From: Phycisphaerales bacterium
GTDB taxonomy: Bacteria; Planctomycetota; Phycisphaerae; Phycisphaerales; UBA1924
Length of the DNA: 64,000 nucleotides
Direction: 5' to 3'
Assembly (NCBI GenBank): GCA_040221175.1
Contig: JAVJVK010000019.1
Coordinates: 1-64,000 of the forward strand
The notes under the pieces were generated by a model, which saw only the letters and a list, made by a program, of their open reading frames with translations, did not search any database and had not been told where the DNA came from. Below are positions 35,066 through 44,847 of this stretch, one piece after another; within the stretch, counting starts at the first letter, position 1; each line of letters opens with the position of its first letter. A program made the translations under genes and the position numbers.

Positions 35066-35686
35066 TCAGTTGAAGGCGACCTTGGGGGCCTCCTGGATCT
35101 GGGCCGAGTCCTCGAACTCCAGCAGGGCGGCGTCCTGGCCGTGGCCGAACAGGGGCGCGACGGCGACCTGGGGGAAGCTCTTCTTGTAGATGTTGTACCG
35201 CGTGACGCCGTCGTTGAAGGCCTGGCGGGCGAAGGCGACCTTGTTCTCGGTGGAGGTGATCTCCTCCTGGAGCTTCATCATCTGGTCGTTGGCCTTCAGG
35301 TCCGGGTAGGCCTCCATGACGGCCATGAGCCGGCCCATCGCGCCCGTGAGCGCCCCCTCGGCGGCGCCCAGGTTCTGCATGGCGTTCGGGTCGCCGGGGT
35401 TGGCGGCGGCGTTGTTGAGCCCGCTGACGGCCTGGTTCCTCGCGGCGATGACCGCCTCGAGCGTCTCGCGCTCGTGGCTCATGTAGCCCTTGGCCGTCTC
35501 GACCAGGTTGGGGATGAGGTCGTGGCGGCGTTTCAGCTGCACCTCGATCTGGGCGAAGGCGTTCTTGAACTGCTCCTTGAGCTGGACCAGCTTGTTGTAG
35601 ATGGCGATGAGCCAGCCGATGCCGCCCAGCCCCACGAACGCAACCACGGCGACGATGGCAAGAATGATCCACACGCCCATAGACAT
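35066..35686 (-). CDS. lemA: LemA family protein
   Basis: A 206-residue protein with an N-terminal membrane helix (VWIILAIVAVVAFVGLGGIGW) and a helical body typical of LemA: YNKLVQLKEQFKNAFAQIEVQL, RRHDLIPNLVETAKGYMSHE, YPDLKANDQMMKLQEEITSTE, AFNDGVTRYNIYKKSFPQ. Start supported by GGGGAGCGG directly upstream. It is 24 bp from the M48 protease gene on the same strand. The family's biochemical role is not settled. A 14-bp perfect palindrome CGCGGGGCCCCGCG at 35711-35724 lies upstream and could be regulatory. Confidence 0.9.
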   Translation of the reverse strand: MSMGVWIILAIVAVVAFVGLGGIGWLIAIYNKLVQLKEQFKNAFAQIEVQLKRRHDLIPNLVETAKGYMSHERETLEAVIAARNQAVSGLNNAAANPGDPNAMQNLGAAEGALTGAMGRLMAVMEAYPDLKANDQMMKLQEEITSTENKVAFARQAFNDGVTRYNIYKKSFPQVAVAPLFGHGQDAALLEFEDSAQIQEAPKVAFN

Positions 35687-35896
35687 CCGCTCCCCTTTCC
35701 CTTTGAGTCTCGCGGGGCCCCGCGCCCCCGGGACAGTATTCGGGATTCATCGTACGAGCTTGCACGCGGGCCGGCCGCGGATGAACCGAACCCGCTCAGG
35801 GGCGTCCCCATGGCCAGACGGCTAACATGGGGCCGGCGCGGGGGCCTTGGGGGTCTGGCGCCATCGCACCGGATGGACCGTCGAAAGGGGCCGAGC

Positions 35897-36298
35897 GTGA
35901 ACCTTCCCGAAGTCGCCAAGTGGCAGAAGATCCTGCTGTTCATCATCCTGGGCATGCTGATCCTGTACGTCGCCAACATCGGGCTGGCCGTGACGGGCAA
36001 CCTGAACGCCCCGCCGCCGGCCGGCTCGCCCGCGGGCACGCCGGCCAGCCCGACGGCCATCAGCCTGGTGCTCAGCGCCGTGGGCCTGGCCCTGGTCGTC
36101 GGGGCGATCGTCGCGATGATCCTGATCGGCGGCGCCCTGGGCTGGGGCATCCTCCCCCGCGTCCTGTGCGCGCTGCTGATGTTCTGCCCCCTGATCAACC
36201 TGATCACGCTGCTGGTGGTCAACGCCAAGGCGACCGCCGCGCTGCGCGCAGGGGGCTACAAGGTTGGCTTCATGGGCGCGCAAGGCCCGGCGGCCTGA
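35897..36298 (+). CDS. small membrane protein, unknown
   Basis: A 133-residue protein with three membrane helices (WQKILLFIILGMLILYVANIGLA; ISLVLSAVGLALVVGAIVAMIL; LGWGILPRVLCALLMFCPLINL), ending in KVGFMGAQGPAA. The GTG at 35897 is preferred because AAGGGG lies 6 nt before it; an in-frame ATG at 35873 would add eight residues. The nitroreductase gene follows 15 bp later. No family recognised. Confidence 0.6.
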   Translation: MNLPEVAKWQKILLFIILGMLILYVANIGLAVTGNLNAPPPAGSPAGTPASPTAISLVLSAVGLALVVGAIVAMILIGGALGWGILPRVLCALLMFCPLINLITLLVVNAKATAALRAGGYKVGFMGAQGPAA

Positions 36299-36313
36299 GG
36301 CGACCAAGGCGGC

Positions 36314-36982
36314 GTGAACGATCGACCCAACGTGCCCGACGGCTTCGTGCCCCTGAACCCCTACCGGCCCGAGGGCTCGCCCCTCGAGGCCGCGCGGCGG
36401 TTCTACGAGGTCATGGACCGCCGGCGGACGGTGCGGATGTTCAGCGACGAGCCCGTGCCGCGGGAGGTCATCGAGACCTGCCTGCTGGCGGCCGGCACCG
36501 CGCCCAGCGGCGCGCACAAGCAGCCGTGGCGGTTCGTGGTGGTGGGCGATGCCGAATTGAAGCGGAAGATTCGCGCCGCTGCGGAGGAAGAGGAGCGCGA
36601 GTTCTACGGCCGCCGCGCCAGCGAGCAGTGGCTGGAGGACCTGCGGCCCTTCGGCACCGACGAGCGCAAGCCGTTCCTCGAGGTCGCCCCGTGGCTGATC
36701 GTGGTCTTCAAGCTCGCCAAGACCGACGATGGCGGTCAGACGTACTACACGAGCGAGTCGGTCGGCATCGCCACCGGCATGCTGCTGGCGGCCCTGCACC
36801 ACGCGGGGCTGGCGACGCTCACGCACACGCCCAGCCCGATGGGGTTCCTGAAGGACGTCCTGGGCCGGCCCGAGCACGAGCGGCCGTTCCTGCTGATCCC
36901 CGTGGGGTACCCGGCCGAGGACGCGGTGGTGCCCGCGCTGGAGCGCAAGGGGCTGGGCGAGATCAGCGTGTGGCACGAATAG
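36314..36982 (+). CDS. nitroreductase family protein
   Basis: A 222-residue FMN-dependent oxidoreductase of the nitroreductase fold. The FMN phosphate-binding motif is [20 protein letters not shown], followed by [19 protein letters not shown], which together resemble the iodotyrosine-deiodinase-like subgroup. The middle has [22 protein letters not shown], and [13 protein letters not shown] is the C-terminal strand region. Starts at GTG with AAGGCG upstream and is probably cotranscribed with the preceding membrane protein. Substrate unknown. Confidence 0.88.
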   Translation: MNDRPNVPDGFVPLNPYRPEGSPLEAARRFYEVMDRRRTVRMFSDEPVPREVIETCLLAAGTAPSGAHKQPWRFVVVGDAELKRKIRAAAEEEEREFYGRRASEQWLEDLRPFGTDERKPFLEVAPWLIVVFKLAKTDDGGQTYYTSESVGIATGMLLAALHHAGLATLTHTPSPMGFLKDVLGRPEHERPFLLIPVGYPAEDAVVPALERKGLGEISVWHE

Positions 36983-36988
36983 CCGCCG

Positions 36989-38797
36989 TCAGCTCGGGCG
37001 GCCGGTGAAGCGGTTGAAGCCCAGCGCGGCCAGGACCAGGGCGGCGGCGCCGACGGCCGACAGGCACAGCGTGTTGATGAAGACCATGCCGGTGAAGGTG
37101 GCGGCGCGGACGGTGCCGCCGCCGTCGAGCTTCTCGTATCGCAGGAAGTAGTTGAACCGGTCCCACTCGCCCGTCGCGGTGGTGCTGGCCTCGGTCAGCA
37201 GGATGAAGGGATTGGAGACCATGATGACGTCGCTGAGCGTCTCGCTTCGGGAGGCGTAGGACTGGTAGAAGTTGTACTGCATGTAGAAGTTCAGCGCCAC
37301 GGGCATGCCCAGGAAGAGGACCAGCGGCACGATCATGTTCAGCACCGAGGCGGTGACGCCGCGCTTGCAGGCAAGGCCCAGCAGCGTGCCCGTGCCGGCG
37401 AGCATGAGCATGAGTCCGCCGGTCAGCATGAGGGCGTGCAGGGCCCCGATGGGGTGGAACCAGCCCGTGGACATGACCAGCACCAGGTGGAAGCCCACGA
37501 CGCCGGGCACCAGCCAGAGGCGGCGGACCGAGCCCAGGGCCTTGCCCAGCACGACCTGACCGGGTCGGACGGGCGTGGTCAGCAGCACGCTCCAACTGCC
37601 CGCGTCCCGCTCGCTGCTGATGGCCGCCGGGGCCGAGAGGGCGGCCTGCACCGTCATGGCAAGGGCGGCGATGACCAGCAGCGTCGTGGTCAGGCCCGAG
37701 TGATCAAGGCCGGCGACGGCGTAGAGAAACAGCAGGATGCCGATGCCGATGGCCAGGGCGATGACGGTTCGCTTGCCGTTGCCCAGCGCGTTGAGCCGCA
37801 ACTCCCTCCAGAGCACGGGGCGATCGCCCACGGGCCGGCTCTGGCGATCAGCGCGTGTCGCGGCCGAGCCGGGGCCATCGCCTCCCGGAGCGAGCAGGCG
37901 TGTCATGGCGCGGCCGGCGTCGTCGCCGCCCGCTTCGCGCTTGAGCACGCCGCGGAGTACGAAGATGGAGAAGAGCGTGACCAGGCCCGAGACGAGCGTG
38001 AGGTAGATGACCGTCGCGACCCAGAACCCGCGCACGGCCGCGACGGACGGCCCGGACACCTGCTCGGGGCTGAGCACCGCGAACAGGGCGATGGGGGCGA
38101 TGCACTTGAAGAACGTGTTGTCGGGGTTCGGGTCGAGGCTCCACTCGGTGGCCATCATGCCGACCCATGGCAGGAACACCAGCACGGCGGTCGAGCACAA
38201 GGCGAAGAACACGACCGAGGGCGTCCGGCGATGCCAGATGCTGAACATGAGGGCCAGGGTGGAACCCAGCATGCCCACCGCCAGGGCCAGGGCGACGCTG
38301 GCGACGATGGCTTCCGCCTCGACGCCGCCGAAGACACGCAGTGCCAGCAGCAACGGCAGCGGGACCAATGCGAGGATCACCAGTTGAACGGTGCGAGAGC
38401 CGAGCTTGCCCAGGACGATGTCGCGGCTGGTCAGCGGTGTGGTCAGCAGCGTGGACAGCGTGCGCTGGCGCTTCTCGTCGGAGATGGCGCCGGCGGTGAG
38501 CACGGGGGCGACGAGGGCCAGGACGCTCATCTGGACGACCGCGACCGTGGCCAGCATGGCCGGCGCCAGGAGCTCGAGCACCGATTGCTGGGCCCACATG
38601 CCGTTCTGGTTCGAATCCCAGACCGAAACGAACACGAGCGCGACGATGGCCAGCAAGAGGAGCGTGTATCCCGCACGAACCCAGTGTGGGGCACGGCGTC
38701 GGCCCAGGGAGCGAACCTCGCGCTGGAAGATGGGGCCGACGAACATCCGCAGCAGTGACCGCGGCGATCGCACCAGCAGGCGCAGCGGCGCGATCAT
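36989..38797 (-). CDS. ABC-2 type transporter permease
   Basis: A 602-residue inner-membrane protein with two six-helix halves, each with an ABC-2 signature: GAISDEKRQRTLSTLLTTPLTSRDIVLGKL (about residue 105) and ISSERDAGSWSVLLTTPVRPGQVVLGKAL (about 395). These are typical of export permeases that pair with one ATPase; here two permease halves are fused. The start codon overlaps the stop of the upstream ATPase by 4 bp (ATGA). It is the last gene of the vWA/MoxR/ABC operon; the nitroreductase gene converges with a 6-bp gap. Confidence 0.85.
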   Translation of the reverse strand: MIAPLRLLVRSPRSLLRMFVGPIFQREVRSLGRRRAPHWVRAGYTLLLLAIVALVFVSVWDSNQNGMWAQQSVLELLAPAMLATVAVVQMSVLALVAPVLTAGAISDEKRQRTLSTLLTTPLTSRDIVLGKLGSRTVQLVILALVPLPLLLALRVFGGVEAEAIVASVALALAVGMLGSTLALMFSIWHRRTPSVVFFALCSTAVLVFLPWVGMMATEWSLDPNPDNTFFKCIAPIALFAVLSPEQVSGPSVAAVRGFWVATVIYLTLVSGLVTLFSIFVLRGVLKREAGGDDAGRAMTRLLAPGGDGPGSAATRADRQSRPVGDRPVLWRELRLNALGNGKRTVIALAIGIGILLFLYAVAGLDHSGLTTTLLVIAALAMTVQAALSAPAAISSERDAGSWSVLLTTPVRPGQVVLGKALGSVRRLWLVPGVVGFHLVLVMSTGWFHPIGALHALMLTGGLMLMLAGTGTLLGLACKRGVTASVLNMIVPLVLFLGMPVALNFYMQYNFYQSYASRSETLSDVIMVSNPFILLTEASTTATGEWDRFNYFLRYEKLDGGGTVRAATFTGMVFINTLCLSAVGAAALVLAALGFNRFTGRPS

Positions 38798-39726
38798 TGC
38801 ACGGTGCCCTTGGTCAGCCTGAGGAAGGCGTCCTCGAGTCGGGCCTCTTCGGGTCGCATGGCGCCGATGCGCGCGCCGGCTCCGATCAGCTTCTCGATCA
38901 GGAAGTGATGCGACTCGACTTCGGGCGCGAGGTCGACCGTGATGGAAGCGCCGTTGGTCGTAACCCGCAGCACGCGGCCATCGTCCTGGAGCGATGCCGC
39001 GGCAGACTCGGCGGCGATGCCGCCCTCGATGGCGATGCGAACCCGATCACCAAGCGAGGCCTTGCGATATGCGTCCTCGAGGCTGCCCGAGAAGAGCAGC
39101 TTGCCGCGCTCGATGATGCCGATGGTGTTGCACAACTCGGCCAGTTCGGTCAGGATGTGGCTGGAGATCATGATGGACTTGCCCATGCGGCCCAACTCGG
39201 CCAGGAGCGTGCGCATCTCGATCCGCGCCCGAGGGTCCAGGCCGCTGGCGGGCTCGTCGAGCAGCAGCACCTTGGGATCATGGATCAGCACGCGGGCCAC
39301 GCCCAATCGTTGGGTCATGCCGCGGCTGAGCCCGTCGACCGGGCTGCGCCGCTTGTCGGCCAGATCGGTCAGTTCCAGCACGCCATCGACGACGGTCTTG
39401 CGCTGCTTGCGTGGAATCTCGAAGGCCGAGGCGAAGAACTGGAGGTACTCGTCGACGGTCAGGTCCTCGTAGACCCCCAAAAAGTCGGGCATGTATCCGA
39501 TGAGCCGTCGAATGACGGCGCCTTCGGTGCGGACATCGTGGCCATCGACCGTAGCGTCGCCCGAGTCGGCCTTCATCAGGCACGCCAGGATCTTCATCGT
39601 GGTGCTCTTGCCCGCGCCATTGGGGCCGATGAAGCCGAAGACCTCGCCCGGGGCGATGTCCAGCGAGAGATCATCGAGCGCCAGCAACTTGCCATAGCGC
39701 TTGGTCAGATTGCGTGCTTTGATCAT
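38794..39726 (-). CDS. ABC transporter ATP-binding protein
   Basis: A 310-residue ABC ATPase of the GldA/ABC-2 export type. Walker A is GPNGAGKSTTMKIL, followed by a Q-loop, the signature LSRGMTQRLGVARVL, Walker B VLLLDEPASGLDP and the switch His in ISSHILTELAEL. The C-terminal 90 residues form an extra domain seen in this subfamily. It starts at 39726 within an ATGA overlap with the upstream gene, and its stop overlaps the permease start, so the chain is translationally coupled. Confidence 0.93.
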   Translation of the reverse strand: MIKARNLTKRYGKLLALDDLSLDIAPGEVFGFIGPNGAGKSTTMKILACLMKADSGDATVDGHDVRTEGAVIRRLIGYMPDFLGVYEDLTVDEYLQFFASAFEIPRKQRKTVVDGVLELTDLADKRRSPVDGLSRGMTQRLGVARVLIHDPKVLLLDEPASGLDPRARIEMRTLLAELGRMGKSIMISSHILTELAELCNTIGIIERGKLLFSGSLEDAYRKASLGDRVRIAIEGGIAAESAAASLQDDGRVLRVTTNGASITVDLAPEVESHHFLIEKLIGAGARIGAMRPEEARLEDAFLRLTKGTVQ

Positions 39727-41822
39727 GGCATTGGCTCGACGGGGATCGCCAGGCGGCACACCCACGTGGTATCAAACGACTCTCCGACGGCGGAAGCGAT
39801 GAGGGGTGTGTCGTCGGTCCAGGCGGCGTACACCACGGCCCAGTCGTCGGTATTGCTCAGGACCTCGAATCCCGGGCTTCTGTCTCTGGCGCCGGGGAGT
39901 TGGGTGCTCAGGATCGGCGGTGGCCGACGAGGCACGTCGTCATAGACGAACGACATAGCCCCGTATCGCCCCTCGGTGATCGTGCGAAGGTCGAAGGAGC
40001 GTGGAGGTTCGAGTGCCAGATCCGTGCGGCTCGCGCGCAGCACCCGCGTGCCATCGCGGGAGGAAGCTTCGTTGTTCGAACGGAAGCGCAGCCACTGCCC
40101 ACTGAGGCGAACCGCGAGCGATTCGACGTTGAGTGCGGCCGCGCCCTCGAGCCGCAATTCGTATCCTGCTTCGTCAGCATAGAAGCGCGCAGTGAACGGG
40201 GGAGGTGTGGGGCCATGCTGCTGGAAGTTGCGGATCGTCCACAGCCGGGCATTGGTGGGCTGGGGCTGCGGGGCCTGACCGGTGTCGAGTTGGGTCAGCG
40301 AACCCAGATTGGTGTACTGCCAGGGATGGACCACGGGTGAGAGCCAGGCCCCGGACTCGATGTCGTCGAGTTGGATTGTGGCGGATCGGTTGAGGAAGAT
40401 GCCGCTCACGGTCGTCTGCCAGGCGTGCGTTGGCCCGCCGGGTTGGCCCCATGCATCGATCACGCGGATGTTGCCCACGGTCGTGGGACCCGACCGGACC
40501 TTCGTTGGCACAAGCCACGCGCCGACGGTGGCCAAGGCGATCCATGCCAGTGCGGTGAGCCACCAGCGATGGAGCGATCGAAGACGCTTGAGCAGGAAGC
40601 GATCGATCGGGCCGAGGGTGATCGCCAGCGCGAGCATCATGGCAAAGATTGCCAGAAACGCGCCGGTTCCCACCGCCGGGGCGCGCGAGACCCAGTTGAG
40701 CCCCGCGATCAACGCCGCACTTGGAACTGACTGGACGTCCCATGCGCCACCGCCCAGCGCGGCCCGACCCAGTTCGAGACGATCCTCGATCTGTACGGCA
40801 AGCGTGCCATGCCAGGCCGTCTCGGTTGCGGCGATCAGATCATCATCGGCCAGGGTGTCGGGGTCAAAGCCGACGACAAAGACCTCGCCCAGGCCCACAG
40901 GCCCGTGGGCGACGAGCCTTCCGGTTTCTCTGGGTGCTTTCCAGCCGGCAGGGAGCGTGGCGGGATCGAAAAGCCGCGCCACGATGTCGCCCGGGCCTCC
41001 CAAGCTCCTTGGAAGGATGGCTTCTTGAGCCTGACCGATGACCAGTCGGTCGGGCGCATAGTTGGACAGGATGAGCTGGATGGCGTTGTTGTCCGCATTG
41101 GCGATGAGCAATCTGCCGCCAGAAATGACCCACTCTCGAAGGGCTCGCAAGCCGTCTGGCTCCAGTCGGGCCGCAAGTGCTCCATCGATCACGACGGCAG
41201 CGAGCCCCTGGAAGGCCATGGGATCGGTCGGAAGCCAGGGTGGCAGGCCGACGGCTGGTGGAACAGCCGACGCGACCCTCGCGACCGCCGTACGCGCCCG
41301 CAGTTGCTCTGCTGCGGCACCGACGAACTCTCGCTCGTAGTTGTCATGCCCGAAGGCCATGCGTAACGATGGCGAGCCCACGCCGAGGATGATGGGCATT
41401 GTGCTTGGCGGGTCGAAGGCGATTGATAGTGCACCTGCAACAGCCCCGTACGCCGAACTGGCGATGACCGACCCGCCCTCACTGATGAGTTCGACGCGGA
41501 GGCTTGCAATCGATGGTGGGATCCACACCGTCGTTTCGACGATCGTCTCACGGCCGGGCGTGGTGGCGACGGGCAGGATCGTCGTGAGTGTGTCTCCGCC
41601 CGACGTGTCGATGCGGATTCGCGCCACGGCCTGGACGGGCTCGTCCAGCGCGCTGACGACGACGCGCACGGGGGCCCATCGTTCGGCGGGCAATCGACCG
41701 TTGAAGCCGAGATCGAGCAGAACCGTCGGGACGGAGGGGCCTTGCTGGTCCTGGGCATGGGCTGCAACGGCAAGCACCATCGCGGCGATGATGCTCACCC
41801 ATCCCGTCCATGCACGCCTCAT
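39723..41822 (-). CDS. exported membrane protein of vWA/ABC operon, unknown
   Basis: A 699-residue protein with signal peptide (MRRAWTGWVSIIAAMVLAVA, cut near AHAQ), a large extracytoplasmic region rich in beta strands, and two membrane helices around residue 390-440 (GAFLAIFAMMLALAITLG; WWLTALAWIALATVGAWLV), then a second extracytoplasmic part. It contains ALREWVISGGRLLIAN, resembling the glutamine-amidotransferase-like segments of vWA/BatA-neighbourhood proteins (GlnAT-like domains without the catalytic Cys). The start overlaps the upstream BatA gene by ATGA, and the stop overlaps the ATPase start by ATGA. Confidence 0.7.
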   Translation of the reverse strand: MRRAWTGWVSIIAAMVLAVAAHAQDQQGPSVPTVLLDLGFNGRLPAERWAPVRVVVSALDEPVQAVARIRIDTSGGDTLTTILPVATTPGRETIVETTVWIPPSIASLRVELISEGGSVIASSAYGAVAGALSIAFDPPSTMPIILGVGSPSLRMAFGHDNYEREFVGAAAEQLRARTAVARVASAVPPAVGLPPWLPTDPMAFQGLAAVVIDGALAARLEPDGLRALREWVISGGRLLIANADNNAIQLILSNYAPDRLVIGQAQEAILPRSLGGPGDIVARLFDPATLPAGWKAPRETGRLVAHGPVGLGEVFVVGFDPDTLADDDLIAATETAWHGTLAVQIEDRLELGRAALGGGAWDVQSVPSAALIAGLNWVSRAPAVGTGAFLAIFAMMLALAITLGPIDRFLLKRLRSLHRWWLTALAWIALATVGAWLVPTKVRSGPTTVGNIRVIDAWGQPGGPTHAWQTTVSGIFLNRSATIQLDDIESGAWLSPVVHPWQYTNLGSLTQLDTGQAPQPQPTNARLWTIRNFQQHGPTPPPFTARFYADEAGYELRLEGAAALNVESLAVRLSGQWLRFRSNNEASSRDGTRVLRASRTDLALEPPRSFDLRTITEGRYGAMSFVYDDVPRRPPPILSTQLPGARDRSPGFEVLSNTDDWAVVYAAWTDDTPLIASAVGESFDTTWVCRLAIPVEPMP

Positions 41823-43921
41823 ATCTGCACCTTGCGGTTGTAGACGTACCACTCGAGCATCATCACAAGGATGCCCGCCACGATGAGCCAGGGCCAGAGC
41901 GGCCTGGGGGCGCGATCCGTGCCTTCCGGCGTGGCCGCTGCTCCTACCCGTTCGGCACGGATGACCAGTTCCCGTCGGGGCGAGATATCCGAGGCCGTGC
42001 TGCTCGTGATGTTGACGGCAAACTGTCGCTCGCTTCGACCGTTGCTGCGCGTGTCGTTGGGGCCGGGCGGGCCGTCCCATGAGAGGGTGTACAGGCCAAT
42101 CGCATTCAACGGACCGGCGATCGCCTGGCCGGTGTCGTCGACAACGATTGAGAATCGATCGCCCTCGGGCGGGCTGAGTTGGGCCGTATCAACGCCAGCG
42201 GGCAGCGACTCGCCGCGAGCGACGCCGGGACGGCTGGCCTGGCGTGCATCTCCGGGGCCGCCATCGGTCACGTGACGCACTGCCTGGCCGAGGAACACGA
42301 TGAAGCTGGGCTCGAGCCACCAGTTGCTCTCGTCCAGATCCCACGGGACGACGACGGCGCGCGTTCGGGCAGAAGACAGGCCGATGATCGCTGGGCCGGT
42401 TCCGGCCGAAGCAATGACCGTGGCCGTTCCATCTTCGGTGGGCTCGACGAGCCGGCTGGCCGAGAGGCGGACGGCCGAGAGCGAGAGCCCCCGGAGCGTG
42501 GGGTGATCGCGGCGCCAATCGACGACCTCGGTCGGCGGTCCTTCGCCTCGATCGATCAGTGCCGAAGGGCCGGTGGGCACCGCATCGAACACCAGCCAAC
42601 TCCCCGGCGGCAGGCCAAGGTCGGCATCCGCTGGCGCGGCCGGGAGCCAGCCGTCAAGCACGACGACGTCGAATCGCGTGAAGGGATCGTCGAGCGCCTG
42701 GAACGATTCGGGCGTAAAGACCTCGACCCGCTCGACTGGTAGGGCCGAGAGGGCCTCGCTCAGCACGAGGCTGCCGTAGGTGACCAGCGCGAGGGATAAG
42801 CGCTTGGCGCCCGGCAGCACGACCCAGGCTCGATCATCGCGGTCGAATGCATCTGGGGCCCCACCGGTGGAGGCGTCGAGGATGCGTGCTTCCAGGACTG
42901 CCGAACCGGGGCGGCGGATCTGGAACTCGAGACCGCTCGAGGTGGGGGTGATCAACTCGGTGGTGCTGCCATCCTCGTCGACCCGTTGTTCGATCGTTGC
43001 GGCTGGCAACGTGAGGCGACGGGCGGCAGCCGAGTTGCCGTCGATCAGCAGTTCGACGGCGATGTTCGTCGGCTGCCGAGCGGTTGATTGCAGGCCGACG
43101 AGCACCGACACCTCCTCGGGCTGCCGTAACTGGCGGCGGGCGTCGAGCGCGGTGATGCCGACGTTGCCCGTTTCCTGCTGGCCCAGCGATACGAATTCGA
43201 TTTCGTCGCCGGCGTGCAGATCGACGCTTTCACCGCCTTCGGGTCGACCATCGCTGAAGATGTGGATGGTGCCCACGCTACCGGGCAATGGTTCGGCCGC
43301 CTCGCCCTCCGCCTCAGCGGGAGGCGCCTGGAGTGGTGCTTGGGCGCGGACGAGCCGGAGAGGTTCGTCGAGTCGACTTGGGGCGTCAGTTGGCTTTATC
43401 GACTCGATGGCCTCGCGCAGCAACCGCTTGTCGCTGGTAAATGGCTGGAGCATCTCCGCCGTATTGTCGAACGCGACAACCATGGCTTCCTGGGCATCCG
43501 AAACTCCGAAGACGCCGGGCTCGCGCAATCCGTCGATGAATTCGAGCGCTCGTCGCTTGGCTTCGTCGAGCCGGCTGATTGCGTTGCCGTTCGCATCCGT
43601 TCCGTCGATGACGCGCATGGAAGCGCCGCGGTCGATCACGATGGCGTGGCGGCCGCTGGTGGCGCGATCGCCTTCGATCTGCGGCTGGCCCAGAGCGAGC
43701 AGCACGGCTGCAAGGGCGAGCAGTTGCAGGAGGAGCAGGATGTTCTTGCGCAGCTTCTGGAACGGAGCGTTGGCCTGGAGGTCCTGGACGGCCTTCTTCC
43801 ACAGCAGGGTGGAGCTGATCTCAACATCCTGTCGCCTCAGCTTCAGGAAGTACAGCAATAACAGCGAAGGCACGGCGATGGCCGCGGCGATACCGGCGAT
43901 GGCGGGGGTGAGCCAGGTCAT
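41819..43921 (-). CDS. BatA/vWA domain membrane protein
   Basis: A 700-residue protein. The N-terminus is a BatA (aerotolerance) domain with a membrane helix, LKLRRQDVEISSTLLWKKAV and a second helix (ILLLLQLLALAAVLLALGQP), then a vWA-like domain beginning IVIDRGASM at residues 95-102. The MIDAS DxSxS is altered to D97-R-G-A-S101. A C-terminal membrane helix (WPWLIVAGILVMMLEWYVYN) closes the protein. Start overlaps the upstream DUF58 gene stop by ATGA and its stop overlaps the next gene by ATGA. BatA proteins usually act with MoxR and DUF58 partners. Confidence 0.85.
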   Translation of the reverse strand: MTWLTPAIAGIAAAIAVPSLLLLYFLKLRRQDVEISSTLLWKKAVQDLQANAPFQKLRKNILLLLQLLALAAVLLALGQPQIEGDRATSGRHAIVIDRGASMRVIDGTDANGNAISRLDEAKRRALEFIDGLREPGVFGVSDAQEAMVVAFDNTAEMLQPFTSDKRLLREAIESIKPTDAPSRLDEPLRLVRAQAPLQAPPAEAEGEAAEPLPGSVGTIHIFSDGRPEGGESVDLHAGDEIEFVSLGQQETGNVGITALDARRQLRQPEEVSVLVGLQSTARQPTNIAVELLIDGNSAAARRLTLPAATIEQRVDEDGSTTELITPTSSGLEFQIRRPGSAVLEARILDASTGGAPDAFDRDDRAWVVLPGAKRLSLALVTYGSLVLSEALSALPVERVEVFTPESFQALDDPFTRFDVVVLDGWLPAAPADADLGLPPGSWLVFDAVPTGPSALIDRGEGPPTEVVDWRRDHPTLRGLSLSAVRLSASRLVEPTEDGTATVIASAGTGPAIIGLSSARTRAVVVPWDLDESNWWLEPSFIVFLGQAVRHVTDGGPGDARQASRPGVARGESLPAGVDTAQLSPPEGDRFSIVVDDTGQAIAGPLNAIGLYTLSWDGPPGPNDTRSNGRSERQFAVNITSSTASDISPRRELVIRAERVGAAATPEGTDRAPRPLWPWLIVAGILVMMLEWYVYNRKVQI

Positions 43922-44847
43922 CGCAGCACCCCGCGCTTACGCAGGTAGTCCATCAGCAGCGTGTCGATGGGCGTGTCGCTGCGGACGGTCATGTGGGTGA
44001 TCTCGCGGGCGGCGCAAAAGTGCTGGACCTCGCGCATGTAGGCCTCGACGACCTTCTTGTATCGCTTGAGCAGCGGGGCGGAGATGGTGACTTCGGCGTG
44101 GTCGCGGTCTTCCACGTCTCGCAGTCGCAGGTCGCCACCGACGGTGGGGTCGAGTTCCTGCGGGCTCATGACCTGCAAGACGATCAGGTCGTAGCCGCGG
44201 CCGGCGAGCAGGCGCAGGCCGTCCTGGTAGCCCTCCTTAATGAGCAGATCGCTCAGCACGACCATGACGCCCTTGCCGGTGCGGTTGAGGGCGATGCGCT
44301 TGCAGGCGTCGGTGAAGGGCAGGTCGCCGCCGGGTTCGAGGCTGCACATCCAGCGGCCCATCTCGTGGACACGCCTGCGGCCTCTGAGATTGCGCACGCT
44401 GGTCAGCACGCCCGTTCCATCCTCGGCTCGCGCGATGGCCGTCGCAGACACGCGGTTGAGGTTCACCAGACCGATGTACCCCAGCGCCATCGCGGCACGC
44501 TGCATGAACGTGAACTTGTTCGGCGAGCCACAGTCGGCGGATCCACTGCAATCGAGGACAACGTGCAGCGAGAGGTCTTCCTCTTCCATGAACAGCTTGA
44601 GGAACAGCCGGTCGAGGCGGCCGTAGATGTTCCAGTCGACGTGCCGCAGGTCGTCGCCGCTGACGTATGGCCGGTGGTCGGCGAACTCGACGCTCTCGCC
44701 GCGCTTCTTGCTCCGTCGCTCGCCCTGGACCTTGCCGCGAAAGATCTTGCGGCTCTGGAGGTCGACGCGGGATAGCTGCGCAACGAGATTGGCGTCGAGC
44801 AGGTCGTCGACGGTCTGGGGGCGTTTTGGGGAGGCGTCTTTGAGCAT
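43918..44847 (-). CDS. DUF58 domain protein
   Basis: A 309-residue cytosolic DUF58 protein with the family's DHRPYVSGDDLRHVDWNIYGR motif, LHVVLDCSGSADCG (a vWA-like MIDAS with D99, S101, S103) and the C-terminal LMDYLRKRGVL. DUF58 proteins usually occur beside MoxR ATPases and BatA proteins, as here. The start overlaps the upstream lipoprotein stop (TAATG) and the stop overlaps the BatA start (ATGA). Confidence 0.92.
   Translation of the reverse strand: MLKDASPKRPQTVDDLLDANLVAQLSRVDLQSRKIFRGKVQGERRSKKRGESVEFADHRPYVSGDDLRHVDWNIYGRLDRLFLKLFMEEEDLSLHVVLDCSGSADCGSPNKFTFMQRAAMALGYIGLVNLNRVSATAIARAEDGTGVLTSVRNLRGRRRVHEMGRWMCSLEPGGDLPFTDACKRIALNRTGKGVMVVLSDLLIKEGYQDGLRLLAGRGYDLIVLQVMSPQELDPTVGGDLRLRDVEDRDHAEVTISAPLLKRYKKVVEAYMREVQHFCAAREITHMTVRSDTPIDTLLMDYLRKRGVLR

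Noticed and set aside
35711-35724. 14-bp GC palindrome before lemA as a terminator
   Set aside because: No loop and no T tract; at most an operator-like site, mentioned under lemA.
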